This document shows, one piece after another, positions 15,401 through 23,562 of a DNA stretch of 64,000 nucleotides (positions are counted from its first letter, which is position 1; each line of letters starts with the position of its first letter). The DNA is from Roseburia sp. (GTDB taxonomy: Bacteria; Bacillota; Clostridia; Lachnospirales; Lachnospiraceae), in the NCBI GenBank assembly GCA_022771695.1, contig JALEKJ010000015.1:1-64000 (forward strand), written 5' to 3'. A program made the translations under genes and the position numbers. The notes below the pieces were generated by a model. That model saw only the letters and a list, made by a program, of their open reading frames with translations. It ran no database searches and was not told where the DNA came from.

Positions 15401-18400
15401 ATGGCATACACAAGCGTGAAAGTGTCCGCAAGCACAAGCGACTATCAGCAGCAAATGAAGTCGGCAGCGACGCAGATGAAACAGTTGTCGAGCGAGTATA
15501 AACTTGCACAGGCACAAGCAAAAGCGTTCGGGTCAGCAGCGGACAGTCTCAAAGCAAAAGCCGAAAGTCTCACCTCGAAAATCGAAGTACAGAAAAACAT
15601 CGTAAAACTGAATACAGAGCAGCAGGAGAAACTCTCGACGAAACTTGCAGACCAAAAGACAAAGCAGGAGGAACTAAAGAGCAAGGTCGAGGCAGCAAAA
15701 AAAGCCTATGAGGAATCGAGCAAGGCAACGGGAGAAAACTCTGAACAGTCGAAAGCCTTAAAAGAGGAACTCGACAAACTTGAGCAGGAATACAAAGCGA
15801 ATGAAACCGCAATCGGAAAGACAGAGACAGCACTTGCAAATCAGACAACAAAGACAAACACTGCAAAAGCATCTCTTGTCGAGATGGAATCAGAACTTGA
15901 GGCAGTAAACAAGGAACTAAAAAATCACAAGTTGAATGAATTTGCAGACGCATGTGATTCCGCAGGAAAGAAAATGGAGACTTTCGGAAAGAAAATGTCT
16001 GTTGTATCGGCAGGAATTGCAGCGATAGGAGCAGCGTCGGTCGCATCTTTCAAGGAACTTGACGAGGGATATGACACGATAGTCACAAAGACGGGAGCAA
16101 CAGGAGAGGCACTGGAGGGATTGACGCAGTCTGCAAACAATCTTTTCGGAGATATGCCGGAGGATATGGCGACAGTCGGAGAGGCAATCGGAGAAGTAAA
16201 CACGAGGTTTCATACGACAGGAGAAGAACTGGAGAACACATCACGACTGTTCATTCAGTTCGCATCAATAAACGGAACACAGGTGACGCAGTCGGTTGAC
16301 CAAGTAGACAAAATCATGAAAGCGTGGAACATTGATTCGTCGCAGACTGGGAACTTGTTAGGATTGTTGACAGCGAAAGCACAGGAGACAGGAATTTCAG
16401 TCGATACCCTTGAAAGTTATGTACTGGACAACAATGCAGCGTTCAAGGAAATGGGTCTCTCACTACCACAGGCAATAAATTTGATGGCTCAATTCGATGC
16501 AAACGGTGTTGATTCAACAACTGCACTTGCAGGTCTCAAAAAGGCATTACAGAACGCAACAGCAGAGGGAAAGTCGATGGACGAGGCATTGCAGGAGACC
16601 ATCGGCAGCATACAGAACGCATCATCAGAAACAGAGGCGATGCAAATTGCAACAGAACTGTTCGGGAAGAAAGGTGCTGCGGAGATGACAAAAGCAATCA
16701 GAGAGGGCAGAGTTGACCTTGATTCGCTTTCATCATCAATGACGGAGTATGGAACAGTTGTCGAGGACACATACAACGGAACACTAGACCCGATTGATAA
16801 TGCAACGGTTGCGATGAATAATGCAAAACTTGCACTCTCAACACTGGCACAGACAGGGCAGAACGCAGCAGCACCAATCATCACAGACCTAACGACAAAG
16901 ATTCAAGACTTGACAAAATGGTTCACGAGTTTGGACGAGGGTCAGCAGCAGACAATCATCAAGGTGGGTCTCGTGGTCGCTGCAATAGGACCGTTGTCAA
17001 TCGGATTCGGAAAGGTGGCTCAAGGAATTTCGAGCACCATCAAGACAGGACAGCAGTTTGCATCCGGTGTGTCGGCAATCATCGCAAAGATAACAGCAAA
17101 GACAGCAGCGACAGCAGCAGGAACAGCAGCAGACACAGCAGCGACAGCAGCAGAGGGAGCACATGCAGCAGCAACAACCGCAGCGACAGCAACGACGGGA
17201 GCGATGACGGTGGCACAGGGAGCACTCAATGCAGTAATGAACCTATGTCCTATCATCTTGATTGTGACACTCATTGCCGGACTGATTGCAGCAGGTGTCG
17301 CATTATATAAAAACTGGGATGTCGTCAAGGAAAAGTTGTCGGCATTGTGGACGAACATCAAAGAAAAATTCAATGCAATCAAGGAAACCATCACGGGAGC
17401 GTTCTCAAAAGCAAAAGAGGCGGTCACGAATAAGGTGAACGAGATAAAAGATTCAGTTGCAAACAGTCCAATCGGACAGGCAGCGACAAAGACATTCTCT
17501 GCGGTAAAAAATGCAGCATCGAAGTTCATGGGGGCAGCAGTAGACACCGCAAAGGAAAAACTGGGAAACATGAAAACTGCATACGAGGAGAACGGTGGAG
17601 GAATCAAAGGAGTAGTTGCAGCCGGATGGGAGGGAATCAAAGGATATTACACAGCAGGATTCTCTTTCGTTGATAAATTGTCCGGAGGAAAACTATCATC
17701 TATCAAGGAACAGTTCAATTCAAAAACAAATGAAATCAAGCAGAAAGTGTCGGACGGATGGCAGAACATGAAAGAGACTGTCAACACCAAGATGACACAG
17801 TGGAAAACAGCAGCATCCGAAAAACTGACATCAATCAAGACCGATTTCACGACGAAAGTCTCCGGAATACAGTCATATGTGTCAACAGGATGGTCGCACA
17901 TGAAATCGACAATCACAACGACGATGCAGCAGTGGAACACGGATGCAAGCAACAAAATGACTGCACTCAAGACGGATTTCACGAACAAGGTCACGAGTAT
18001 AAAGACAGGAATCTCTCAAGGATGGGAGAACATGAAATCGTCTATATCCACAAAGATGCAGGAGTGGAACACGAACGCATCCTCAAAACTGGAGACATTG
18101 AAAAGCAATTTTCAGTCAAAAGTCGAAAGTATCAAGTCCGGATGGTCAACAAGATTCACGAGCATCAAGGACACTGCGACAACTCTCATGGAAACAGCGA
18201 GAGGGAATGTTTCTCAAAAACTGGAGAACATGAAATCTGCCTACAACGAAAAAGGCGGTGGAATGAAAGGAATCGTTTCAGCCACATTCACGGGCATAAA
18301 GGACACGATGAACTCACTCATGACCACAGCCAATACATTGACAGGTGGAAAACTGGACAGCATCAAGTCAGCGTTCTCAACAAAATTGAACTCTGCACTA

Positions 18401-18886
18401 TCTACGGTCGGAACGGTCATGGAGAATATACGAGCAAAGTTCAGTGAAAAAATGGAATCGGCAAAGAGTGCGGTTTCAAGTGCAATCGACAAAATAAAAG
18501 GATTTTTCAATTTTGAGTGGTCGTTGCCACACTTGAAAATGCCTCATTTTTCAATATCCGGTTCATTCAGTCTGAATCCTCCGTCTGTTCCGTCTTTTAG
18601 CGTGGAATGGTACAAAACAGGAGGTATCATGACAAATCCGACAGTGTTCGGAGTGAATGGTGCGAGATTGATGGTCGGAGGAGAGGCAGGTGCAGAGGCA
18701 ATCTTGCCACTTTCAGAGTTTTACACGAAACTCAATGCAATGCTTGATAAAAAGATGCAAGCAATCAATCAGAATGTAAATGCAATCGTGGAGGTACACA
18801 CATACATCGACAGTGAGGAGGTCGCAAATGTGACAACTGACAAGGTGAGTGACAATCTTGCGATTGCACACAAAAAGAGGAGGTAA
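15401..18886 (+). CDS. Tape measure protein
   Basis: A 1161-residue protein. Residues ~20-180 are coiled coil; ~190-500 is the conserved TP901-type core (SFKELDEGYDTIVTKTGATG, FGDMPEDMATVGEAIGEVNT, AMQIATELFGKKGAAEMTKA). An Ala/Thr-rich segment and a hydrophobic stretch (LCPIILIVTLIAGLIAAGVA) follow near 612-632. Residues ~786-915 hold 44-residue helical repeats. The C-terminus contains VGGEAGAEAILPLSEF, common at TMP ends. It sets tail length and may be ejected into the cell. AGGAGG precedes the ATG. Confidence 0.95.
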   Translation: MAYTSVKVSASTSDYQQQMKSAATQMKQLSSEYKLAQAQAKAFGSAADSLKAKAESLTSKIEVQKNIVKLNTEQQEKLSTKLADQKTKQEELKSKVEAAKKAYEESSKATGENSEQSKALKEELDKLEQEYKANETAIGKTETALANQTTKTNTAKASLVEMESELEAVNKELKNHKLNEFADACDSAGKKMETFGKKMSVVSAGIAAIGAASVASFKELDEGYDTIVTKTGATGEALEGLTQSANNLFGDMPEDMATVGEAIGEVNTRFHTTGEELENTSRLFIQFASINGTQVTQSVDQVDKIMKAWNIDSSQTGNLLGLLTAKAQETGISVDTLESYVLDNNAAFKEMGLSLPQAINLMAQFDANGVDSTTALAGLKKALQNATAEGKSMDEALQETIGSIQNASSETEAMQIATELFGKKGAAEMTKAIREGRVDLDSLSSSMTEYGTVVEDTYNGTLDPIDNATVAMNNAKLALSTLAQTGQNAAAPIITDLTTKIQDLTKWFTSLDEGQQQTIIKVGLVVAAIGPLSIGFGKVAQGISSTIKTGQQFASGVSAIIAKITAKTAATAAGTAADTAATAAEGAHAAATTAATATTGAMTVAQGALNAVMNLCPIILIVTLIAGLIAAGVALYKNWDVVKEKLSALWTNIKEKFNAIKETITGAFSKAKEAVTNKVNEIKDSVANSPIGQAATKTFSAVKNAASKFMGAAVDTAKEKLGNMKTAYEENGGGIKGVVAAGWEGIKGYYTAGFSFVDKLSGGKLSSIKEQFNSKTNEIKQKVSDGWQNMKETVNTKMTQWKTAASEKLTSIKTDFTTKVSGIQSYVSTGWSHMKSTITTTMQQWNTDASNKMTALKTDFTNKVTSIKTGISQGWENMKSSISTKMQEWNTNASSKLETLKSNFQSKVESIKSGWSTRFTSIKDTATTLMETARGNVSQKLENMKSAYNEKGGGMKGIVSATFTGIKDTMNSLMTTANTLTGGKLDSIKSAFSTKLNSALSTVGTVMENIRAKFSEKMESAKSAVSSAIDKIKGFFNFEWSLPHLKMPHFSISGSFSLNPPSVPSFSVEWYKTGGIMTNPTVFGVNGARLMVGGEAGAEAILPLSEFYTKLNAMLDKKMQAINQNVNAIVEVHTYIDSEEVANVTTDKVSDNLAIAHKKRR
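17756..18151 (+). repeat. Three 132-nt repeats inside the tape measure gene
   Basis: GW(Q/S/E)xMK begins at 17756, 17888 and 18020, exactly 132 nt (44 residues) apart; a fourth, weaker GW follows at 18140. Each unit has the same Trp/Met/Trp/Phe spacing. Unequal recombination here could change tail length by whole units. Confidence 0.85.
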
Positions 18887-18889
18887 AGA

Positions 18890-19594
18890 ATGAAAATAGA
18901 TGACACAAACATACGAGAATTTGATGCAAAACAGTTGTCAGTTGAGTTCACACCTCCTCAAACAACCGTGACAGTGGACATGTTCGAGGGTGCTTTGATT
19001 CCGTCGGAATCAGAGACATACACCCCACTGTCCGGAATCACGGTGGAGGTGCTTTTCAGAGGAAACGACAGAGACGAAGTGATGACACATATCAGTGATT
19101 TCAACGCACTCCTGCAAAAAGGTGTCGTTTTAACGCTTGACGGGTATCGGAGAAAGTTCAAGGGATTCATGACAGCGAACGAACCGGAAAAGACAATCTC
19201 AAAAGGGAGGTACAAGTCATCATTCCAGTTCACTGGGTACTGGTTCAGCGACGAGGTGACAATATCGTGGCAGGAACAAAATGAAATGATTTTCGAGGCA
19301 CAAGGAAACAGATGGACACCGTGCAGATTATCAATCACAGCACTGGAATACATCGAGACAATGAAAATCAACGGTCTTTCGGATGAAATAACAATCAAGA
19401 CAATTCCGAGAGGTGCGACGGTCGTGATTGATGGAGAGACCGGATTCGTAACAATGGACGGAGAAAACAAGTTCAAGGATGTGGAAATGTTTGAATTTCC
19501 GTATCTAAAAACCGGAAAGGACAAAGAACATCACCTCATTTTTTCGGATAAAAATGCAATCGTAACAATTCAATACAAACCTATGTGGTTGTAG
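18890..19594 (+). CDS. Distal tail protein (Dit-like)
   Basis: A 234-residue protein. The N-terminal half has the Dit pattern (VDMFEGALIPSESETYTPLS, EVLFRGNDRDEVMTHISDFN), followed by a beta-sandwich C-terminal half (GNRWTPCRLSITALEYIETM). It caps the tail tube and is the hub to which the baseplate attaches. It follows the tape measure gene by 3 nt. Confidence 0.85.
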   Translation: MKIDDTNIREFDAKQLSVEFTPPQTTVTVDMFEGALIPSESETYTPLSGITVEVLFRGNDRDEVMTHISDFNALLQKGVVLTLDGYRRKFKGFMTANEPEKTISKGRYKSSFQFTGYWFSDEVTISWQEQNEMIFEAQGNRWTPCRLSITALEYIETMKINGLSDEITIKTIPRGATVVIDGETGFVTMDGENKFKDVEMFEFPYLKTGKDKEHHLIFSDKNAIVTIQYKPMWL

Positions 19595-19605
19595 GAGGTG
19601 CAGAG

Positions 19606-20598
19606 ATGGAACTATACAACGATATGCACGAAAAAGTGTGTGTGCTGCATGGAATAAAATCAATCTGCATCGAAAGCACTCTAAAGACTGGAGACAAGGA
19701 AATCACATTCAATTTCCGGAAAACAAATAGGTATGCAAAACAAATCAAAGAGGAGGCATACATCAGAACCGACAAGGATGAATTTGTTATCAAGCAGGTC
19801 GAACCGGATGGAGACTGGTTCAAATGCACCGGAACGCTAAATGTTGAGGAGATGGAGGGAAAACAATTCCCGACAGGATTCGAGACGGTTGAAAAGACAG
19901 CAGAGGAATGTTGCAGGGCAGCAGTCGAGGGAACAGGGTGGAATGTTACAAGATGCGATGTGACAAAGAAAAGAACTGTCCGCATCGAGCAGAACTGTTC
20001 CGGATGGGAAGTCGTGCAGCAGGTAATCACAATATACAGATGCGAGATTGCGTTTGACAGCATAAACAAAGGAATTGCGATATATGAGAAGTTCGGAGAG
20101 GACAGAGGAGCATATTTCATCGAGCGTCTGAACCTAAAGAGATTGCAGATTCAGTCAAATACATACGATTTCTGCACAAGGCTCATTCCGGTCGGAAAAG
20201 ACAATCTCATGTTGAACATCGACGGAAAGAACTATGTTGAAAACTATCAGTATTCCAAGAAAGTGAAAACGATGACATGGAAAGATGAAAGATACACCAC
20301 AGTGGAATCGTTGCAAGAGGACGCAGAGGCGAAACTGGAGGAACTATCAAAACCATATCGGTCGTACACAGCGGATGTCATAAACCTAGCAGAGCAGTCA
20401 GAGGAATACAAGGAAGTGTTCACAATAGGACTGGGAGACACAGTGCTTTTGATTTCAAAGTCAACAGGAATCAGAGAAAGTCACAGGATAGTGAAATTTT
20501 ACGAATACCCTCAAACGAAAGAAAAGAACAAAGTTGAACTTGCAAACACAAGGCTTTCTTTCGAGGAGGTTCAGAAAACAGAGCAGGAATTGTCGTGA
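19606..20598 (+). CDS. Tail hub / tail-associated (Tal-like) protein
   Basis: A 330-residue protein. The ATG at 19606 follows AGGAGG by 6 nt and so is preferred over the in-frame GTG at 19585. The fold pattern (beta-rich N-terminus, KKRTVRIEQNCSGWEVVQQV, YDFCTRLIPVGKDNLMLNID) matches the prophage endopeptidase-tail/Tal family. It ends soon after the hub domain, so there is no C-terminal peptidase. It closes the tail tube at its tip. Confidence 0.8.
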   Translation: MELYNDMHEKVCVLHGIKSICIESTLKTGDKEITFNFRKTNRYAKQIKEEAYIRTDKDEFVIKQVEPDGDWFKCTGTLNVEEMEGKQFPTGFETVEKTAEECCRAAVEGTGWNVTRCDVTKKRTVRIEQNCSGWEVVQQVITIYRCEIAFDSINKGIAIYEKFGEDRGAYFIERLNLKRLQIQSNTYDFCTRLIPVGKDNLMLNIDGKNYVENYQYSKKVKTMTWKDERYTTVESLQEDAEAKLEELSKPYRSYTADVINLAEQSEEYKEVFTIGLGDTVLLISKSTGIRESHRIVKFYEYPQTKEKNKVELANTRLSFEEVQKTEQELS

Positions 20599-20612
20599 GG
20601 AGGTGAGGATAA

Positions 20613-21455
20613 ATGGAAATTATACGACACATCAAAGTCGATTTGTATGGCGATACACAGCATTTTGCGGTTGCAGCCAAACAGATGGACATGGGAACGA
20701 GATACATTGCAGTGACACTCACGAGAGACGGTGTGGTGTACGAGATTCCCGACAATGCAGAGGTCATCGTGAACATGACAAAGCCGGACAAGACACATGT
20801 CCACAACGACGGTGAGAAGTCCGGAAACGAGGCTTTAATTCCGTTGACAAGAAAAATGTTGCAGGTTCACGGAACAGCGTTTTGCGAGGTTCAGTTGTAT
20901 CAAAACGGTGCATTGCTGACAAGTGCAACATTTGAGATGGAGATTTTTCCGTCGCAGAGAGACGAGAACGAGATTGTACACTCCAGTGAGTACACAAGAC
21001 TTGAGAACTCAATTCACGCAGCGAGAGAGGCTTTGCAGATTGCACAGGACACACAGAATGAGATTGAGGCAGCAGAGGCACTCCGTAGGGCAGCAGAGAA
21101 CGCACGAGAGGTAGCAGAAAAGGCGAGAGAAATCAAGGAAAGCAGGAGAGAAGATTCAACAGCGAAAATCATTGAGAAATGTGCAGAGAGAATCGAGGAG
21201 GCAATAAGACAGACAGAGGAGTGTCTGCAAGCGACACAGGAGGCACAGAAAATCATTGTCAGTCAGTCAGGTCTTGATGCGATACTGGCAGCAGTCAAGG
21301 ACTATTATGAGAGAATCCGTGAACTGGAGACAGACATCAACATAAATGTGGACGGAGGAACACCGACATCAACTGACTTGCTGCTTGTAAAAGGAGGAAC
21401 ACCATTCACGACAGACTATGACAAGTACAAAGCAGGAACAACACACACAATCTAA
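20613..21455 (+). CDS. Baseplate upper protein-like, with coiled-coil stalk
   Basis: A 280-residue protein. Residues ~1-115 form a BppU-like beta domain (RHIKVDLYGDTQHFAVAAKQ, ALIPLTRKMLQVHGTAFCEV). Residues ~125-225 are a long Ala/Glu/Arg coiled coil, and the end (STDLLLVKGGTPFTTDYDKY) resembles an attachment point for receptor-binding domains. It likely links the tail hub to the two tip proteins that follow. Confidence 0.8.
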   Translation: MEIIRHIKVDLYGDTQHFAVAAKQMDMGTRYIAVTLTRDGVVYEIPDNAEVIVNMTKPDKTHVHNDGEKSGNEALIPLTRKMLQVHGTAFCEVQLYQNGALLTSATFEMEIFPSQRDENEIVHSSEYTRLENSIHAAREALQIAQDTQNEIEAAEALRRAAENAREVAEKAREIKESRREDSTAKIIEKCAERIEEAIRQTEECLQATQEAQKIIVSQSGLDAILAAVKDYYERIRELETDININVDGGTPTSTDLLLVKGGTPFTTDYDKYKAGTTHTI

Positions 21456-21474
21456 AAGAGAGAGGTGAGAAAGA

Positions 21475-21861
21475 ATGGCAACAGCAACAATCACTATAAA
21501 AAAAGGAACGACAGCAGAATGGACAGAGAGCAAGAGAGTTCTCGATGACGGAGAACTGGGTCTTGAGATTACATCAAAAGGTCACAGAATCATCCGTGTG
21601 GGAAATGGTGCAACAGAGTTCATGGATTTGCCCGTGAGTTTCGACATCGAGGAGGTCAGAGAAATCAAGACCGGAATGGATGAAGATTCAGAGAAATACT
21701 ATAACGAGTTGGTGGAGAAAGGAACGGAGTTGCTTGCAGAAATGAAAGCACTTGCGACGACCGTCGAACTGCGAGACGACACAACTGACATCAAGTATCG
21801 AATGGGAATCTCGAACGGAACACTATATTTTGAGGAAATCACAGAGGAGGTAAGTGAATAA
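21475..21861 (+). CDS. Tail-tip protein with tail-fibre N-terminal repeat
   Basis: A 128-residue protein. Its first 60 residues (TIKKGTTAEWTESKRVLDDG, ELGLEITSKGHRIIRVGNGA) match the short beta repeat at the N-terminus of many phage fibres and major tropism determinants. The rest is helical, then a small strand region. It overlaps the DGR target gene by 1 nt and probably anchors that protein to the baseplate. Confidence 0.8.
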   Translation: MATATITIKKGTTAEWTESKRVLDDGELGLEITSKGHRIIRVGNGATEFMDLPVSFDIEEVREIKTGMDEDSEKYYNELVEKGTELLAEMKALATTVELRDDTTDIKYRMGISNGTLYFEEITEEVSE

Positions 21862-23102
21862 TGGCAGCAGGTGAAAGAATATTCATGGCAAAAGAATCAA
21901 CATCGCAGGAGATTCTTGCAAACACACAGAAAATCATCGCAGGGGCAAAGGAAAAACCAAAGCGATACGGAATGAGAATCAACAGACTGGACAGCAATCC
22001 GGCAACTCGTGTCAAATATATTCTTGATGCGGTCGGGATGACACCTGCAGGAATGAATTTCAGCGGTGGCGGTTTCGATTATGGAGACTGGGGAGATGTG
22101 TGGTTCGTCAAAAACAATCGTCCGGTTATGTTAAGAACAGACGGAACGGTGGACTATGAACTCAATCCGGACAACTACGCACTCAAGAAAGCAGGAGGAG
22201 CGTCAGATGTTGCAAACACATCATACGGAGGAAATGCGATGTCTGAAATCCCTCTGATTTGGGTCAAGAGATGGTCACAGAACAATTATGATTTCATTGT
22301 ATTCTGCGAGGAGCAGTACGATGACACATACAAGGCATATGCACACACAGACGCAGATGGAAACATCCTGCCAGTGACATATTTCCCTATGTTTGAGGGA
22401 GCAGTCATCAATAATCGTATGCGTTCATTATCCGGTCAGACACCGACAGCATCACAGACAGATGCACAGGAGACCACAGCAGCGCAGCAGAACGGGGAAA
22501 GATGGGATAAACTCTCATTTTCTGAAATCACTCTCATGTATGAAATGTGTACATTGATTTCGTGCAATACGAACTCACAGACAAAGTTCGGAATGGGATG
22601 TTGCACAGCAGACAATTTCTTGCAGACAGGAACACTAAACGGAAAAGGACAGTTTTTCGGTTCGACAGGAACAGCAGCAGCGGTCAAGGTGTTCCATTGT
22701 GAGAACTTTTTCGGAAACTACTGGAAACGATTGAGAGGTCTCTTGCTTATCAACGGAATATATTATGTGAAACCTGTTCCTCCGTACAATTCCGAGGGAA
22801 CTGACTACATCAACACAGGAATGACAGTGACAGGAACATCCGGAGGATATATCTCAAAGATGGAAATGGCGAGCGACATCGGAAGATTGCCGACTGTTGT
22901 TTCCGGAAGTGAGACGACATACGAGTGTGACGGTTGTTGGTTCAATAGTGCAATCACAGCAGTTGCCTTGTTCGGTGGCGACCGTGGCCACGGGTCGAGG
23001 TGCGGTTGGTCGTGCTGGTTTGTGGACTACCCTGCGACGAGCGTTAGCACGAACATCGTGGCGAGCCTCTCTTGCAAACCACCTGTCTCAAATGCTGCGT
23101 AG
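21861..23102 (+). CDS. DGR target: variable tail-tip receptor-binding protein
   Basis: A 413-residue protein. The N-terminal ~45 residues are helical; the middle and C-terminus look like a formylglycine-sulfatase-like C-type lectin fold (GGFDYGDWGDVWFVKNNRPV, YWKRLRGLLLINGIYYVKPV). The last 46 residues are encoded by the variable repeat and read ALFGGDRGHGSRCGWSCWFV and onward. Positions where the template has Asn, Ser, Lys or Tyr codons are changed here. It is the presumed ligand-binding tip. The stop is 34 nt past the repeat. Confidence 0.93.
   Translation: MAAGERIFMAKESTSQEILANTQKIIAGAKEKPKRYGMRINRLDSNPATRVKYILDAVGMTPAGMNFSGGGFDYGDWGDVWFVKNNRPVMLRTDGTVDYELNPDNYALKKAGGASDVANTSYGGNAMSEIPLIWVKRWSQNNYDFIVFCEEQYDDTYKAYAHTDADGNILPVTYFPMFEGAVINNRMRSLSGQTPTASQTDAQETTAAQQNGERWDKLSFSEITLMYEMCTLISCNTNSQTKFGMGCCTADNFLQTGTLNGKGQFFGSTGTAAAVKVFHCENFFGNYWKRLRGLLLINGIYYVKPVPPYNSEGTDYINTGMTVTGTSGGYISKMEMASDIGRLPTVVSGSETTYECDGCWFNSAITAVALFGGDRGHGSRCGWSCWFVDYPATSVSTNIVASLSCKPPVSNAA
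22963..23068 (+). repeat. DGR variable repeat (VR)
   Basis: 106 nt aligned without gaps to the template repeat 345 nt downstream. Hand comparison gives 11 substitutions at template adenines in 10 codons and only two elsewhere (T to G at 23008, G to T at 23045). The last 20 nt (from ACGAACATCG to GGCGAGCCT) are identical although they contain adenines, as expected for the initiation-of-homology end. Confidence 0.95.
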
Positions 23103-23117
23103 CAGCATGGGGAGGAA

Positions 23118-23167
23118 CGGAGGGGGCGACCCCTCCGCAAAGGGAGGTTCGGAGGGAACTCCCTCCG
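23118..23167 (+). other. Two tandem GC-rich hairpins downstream of VR
   Basis: First: CGGAGGGG (23118-23125), loop GCGA, CCCCTCCG (23130-23137). Second: CGGAGGG (23150-23156), loop AACT, CCCTCCG (23161-23167). Both stems are perfect and share the CGGAGGG core. In the Bordetella phage DGR a hairpin/cruciform just after the variable repeat is needed for efficient cDNA homing; these are at the equivalent place, ~50 nt past the VR end. They may also end the target mRNA. Confidence 0.85.
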
Positions 23168-23197
23168 AGTAAGTAAGACGAGAGGGAATTTTCCACG

Positions 23198-23332
23198 ATG
23201 ATGGAAAGAAACCAAAGAATCGACACAACACAAAAATTTTATGATAGAATCTGCGACGATAACAAAACGATGAACCTTGACATGAGAGGGGATTCAGTGT
23301 GCGTGTCTTGCCTTGTTCGGTGGCAACCGTAG
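23198..23332 (+). CDS. Possible small DGR-associated ORF ending inside the template repeat
   Basis: A 44-residue frame from an ATG pair (MMERNQRIDTTQKFYDRICD ...) with GAGGG about 10 nt upstream. It ends at a TAG formed within the template repeat (23330-23332), in a frame different from the one used by the variable repeat. It is far shorter than the ~120-residue Avd accessory protein of other DGRs, and I see no clear relation. It may be a real leader peptide or chance. Confidence 0.3.
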   Translation: MMERNQRIDTTQKFYDRICDDNKTMNLDMRGDSVCVSCLVRWQP

Positions 23333-23418
23333 CAACGGGTCGAAGTGCGGTTTGTCGTACTGGAATGTGAACAACCCTGCGACGAACGTGAACACGAACA
23401 TCGTGGCGAGCCTATCTT
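23308..23418 (+). repeat. DGR template repeat (TR)
   Basis: Non-coding copy of the variable repeat, same strand, between the target gene and the reverse transcriptase. Read in the VR frame it is rich in AAC/AAT, AGC, AAG and TAC codons (Asn/Ser/Lys/Tyr), the hallmark of a mutagenesis template; I count about 20 adenines before the conserved end. It would be transcribed and copied with errors at adenines. About 145 nt separate it from the RT start. Confidence 0.95.
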
Positions 23419-23562
23419 ATCATTATGACGGAGCGTATAACCAAAAGCACACTGTTTTCCTACACCGCAGGATGTTGAAATACATCTAACCAGTGGAAAT
23501 CATACCGATGCAGGCAGGGTCAAGTAAGATTATCAGAAAGACCTTGAGGTGATAAGAGATAT

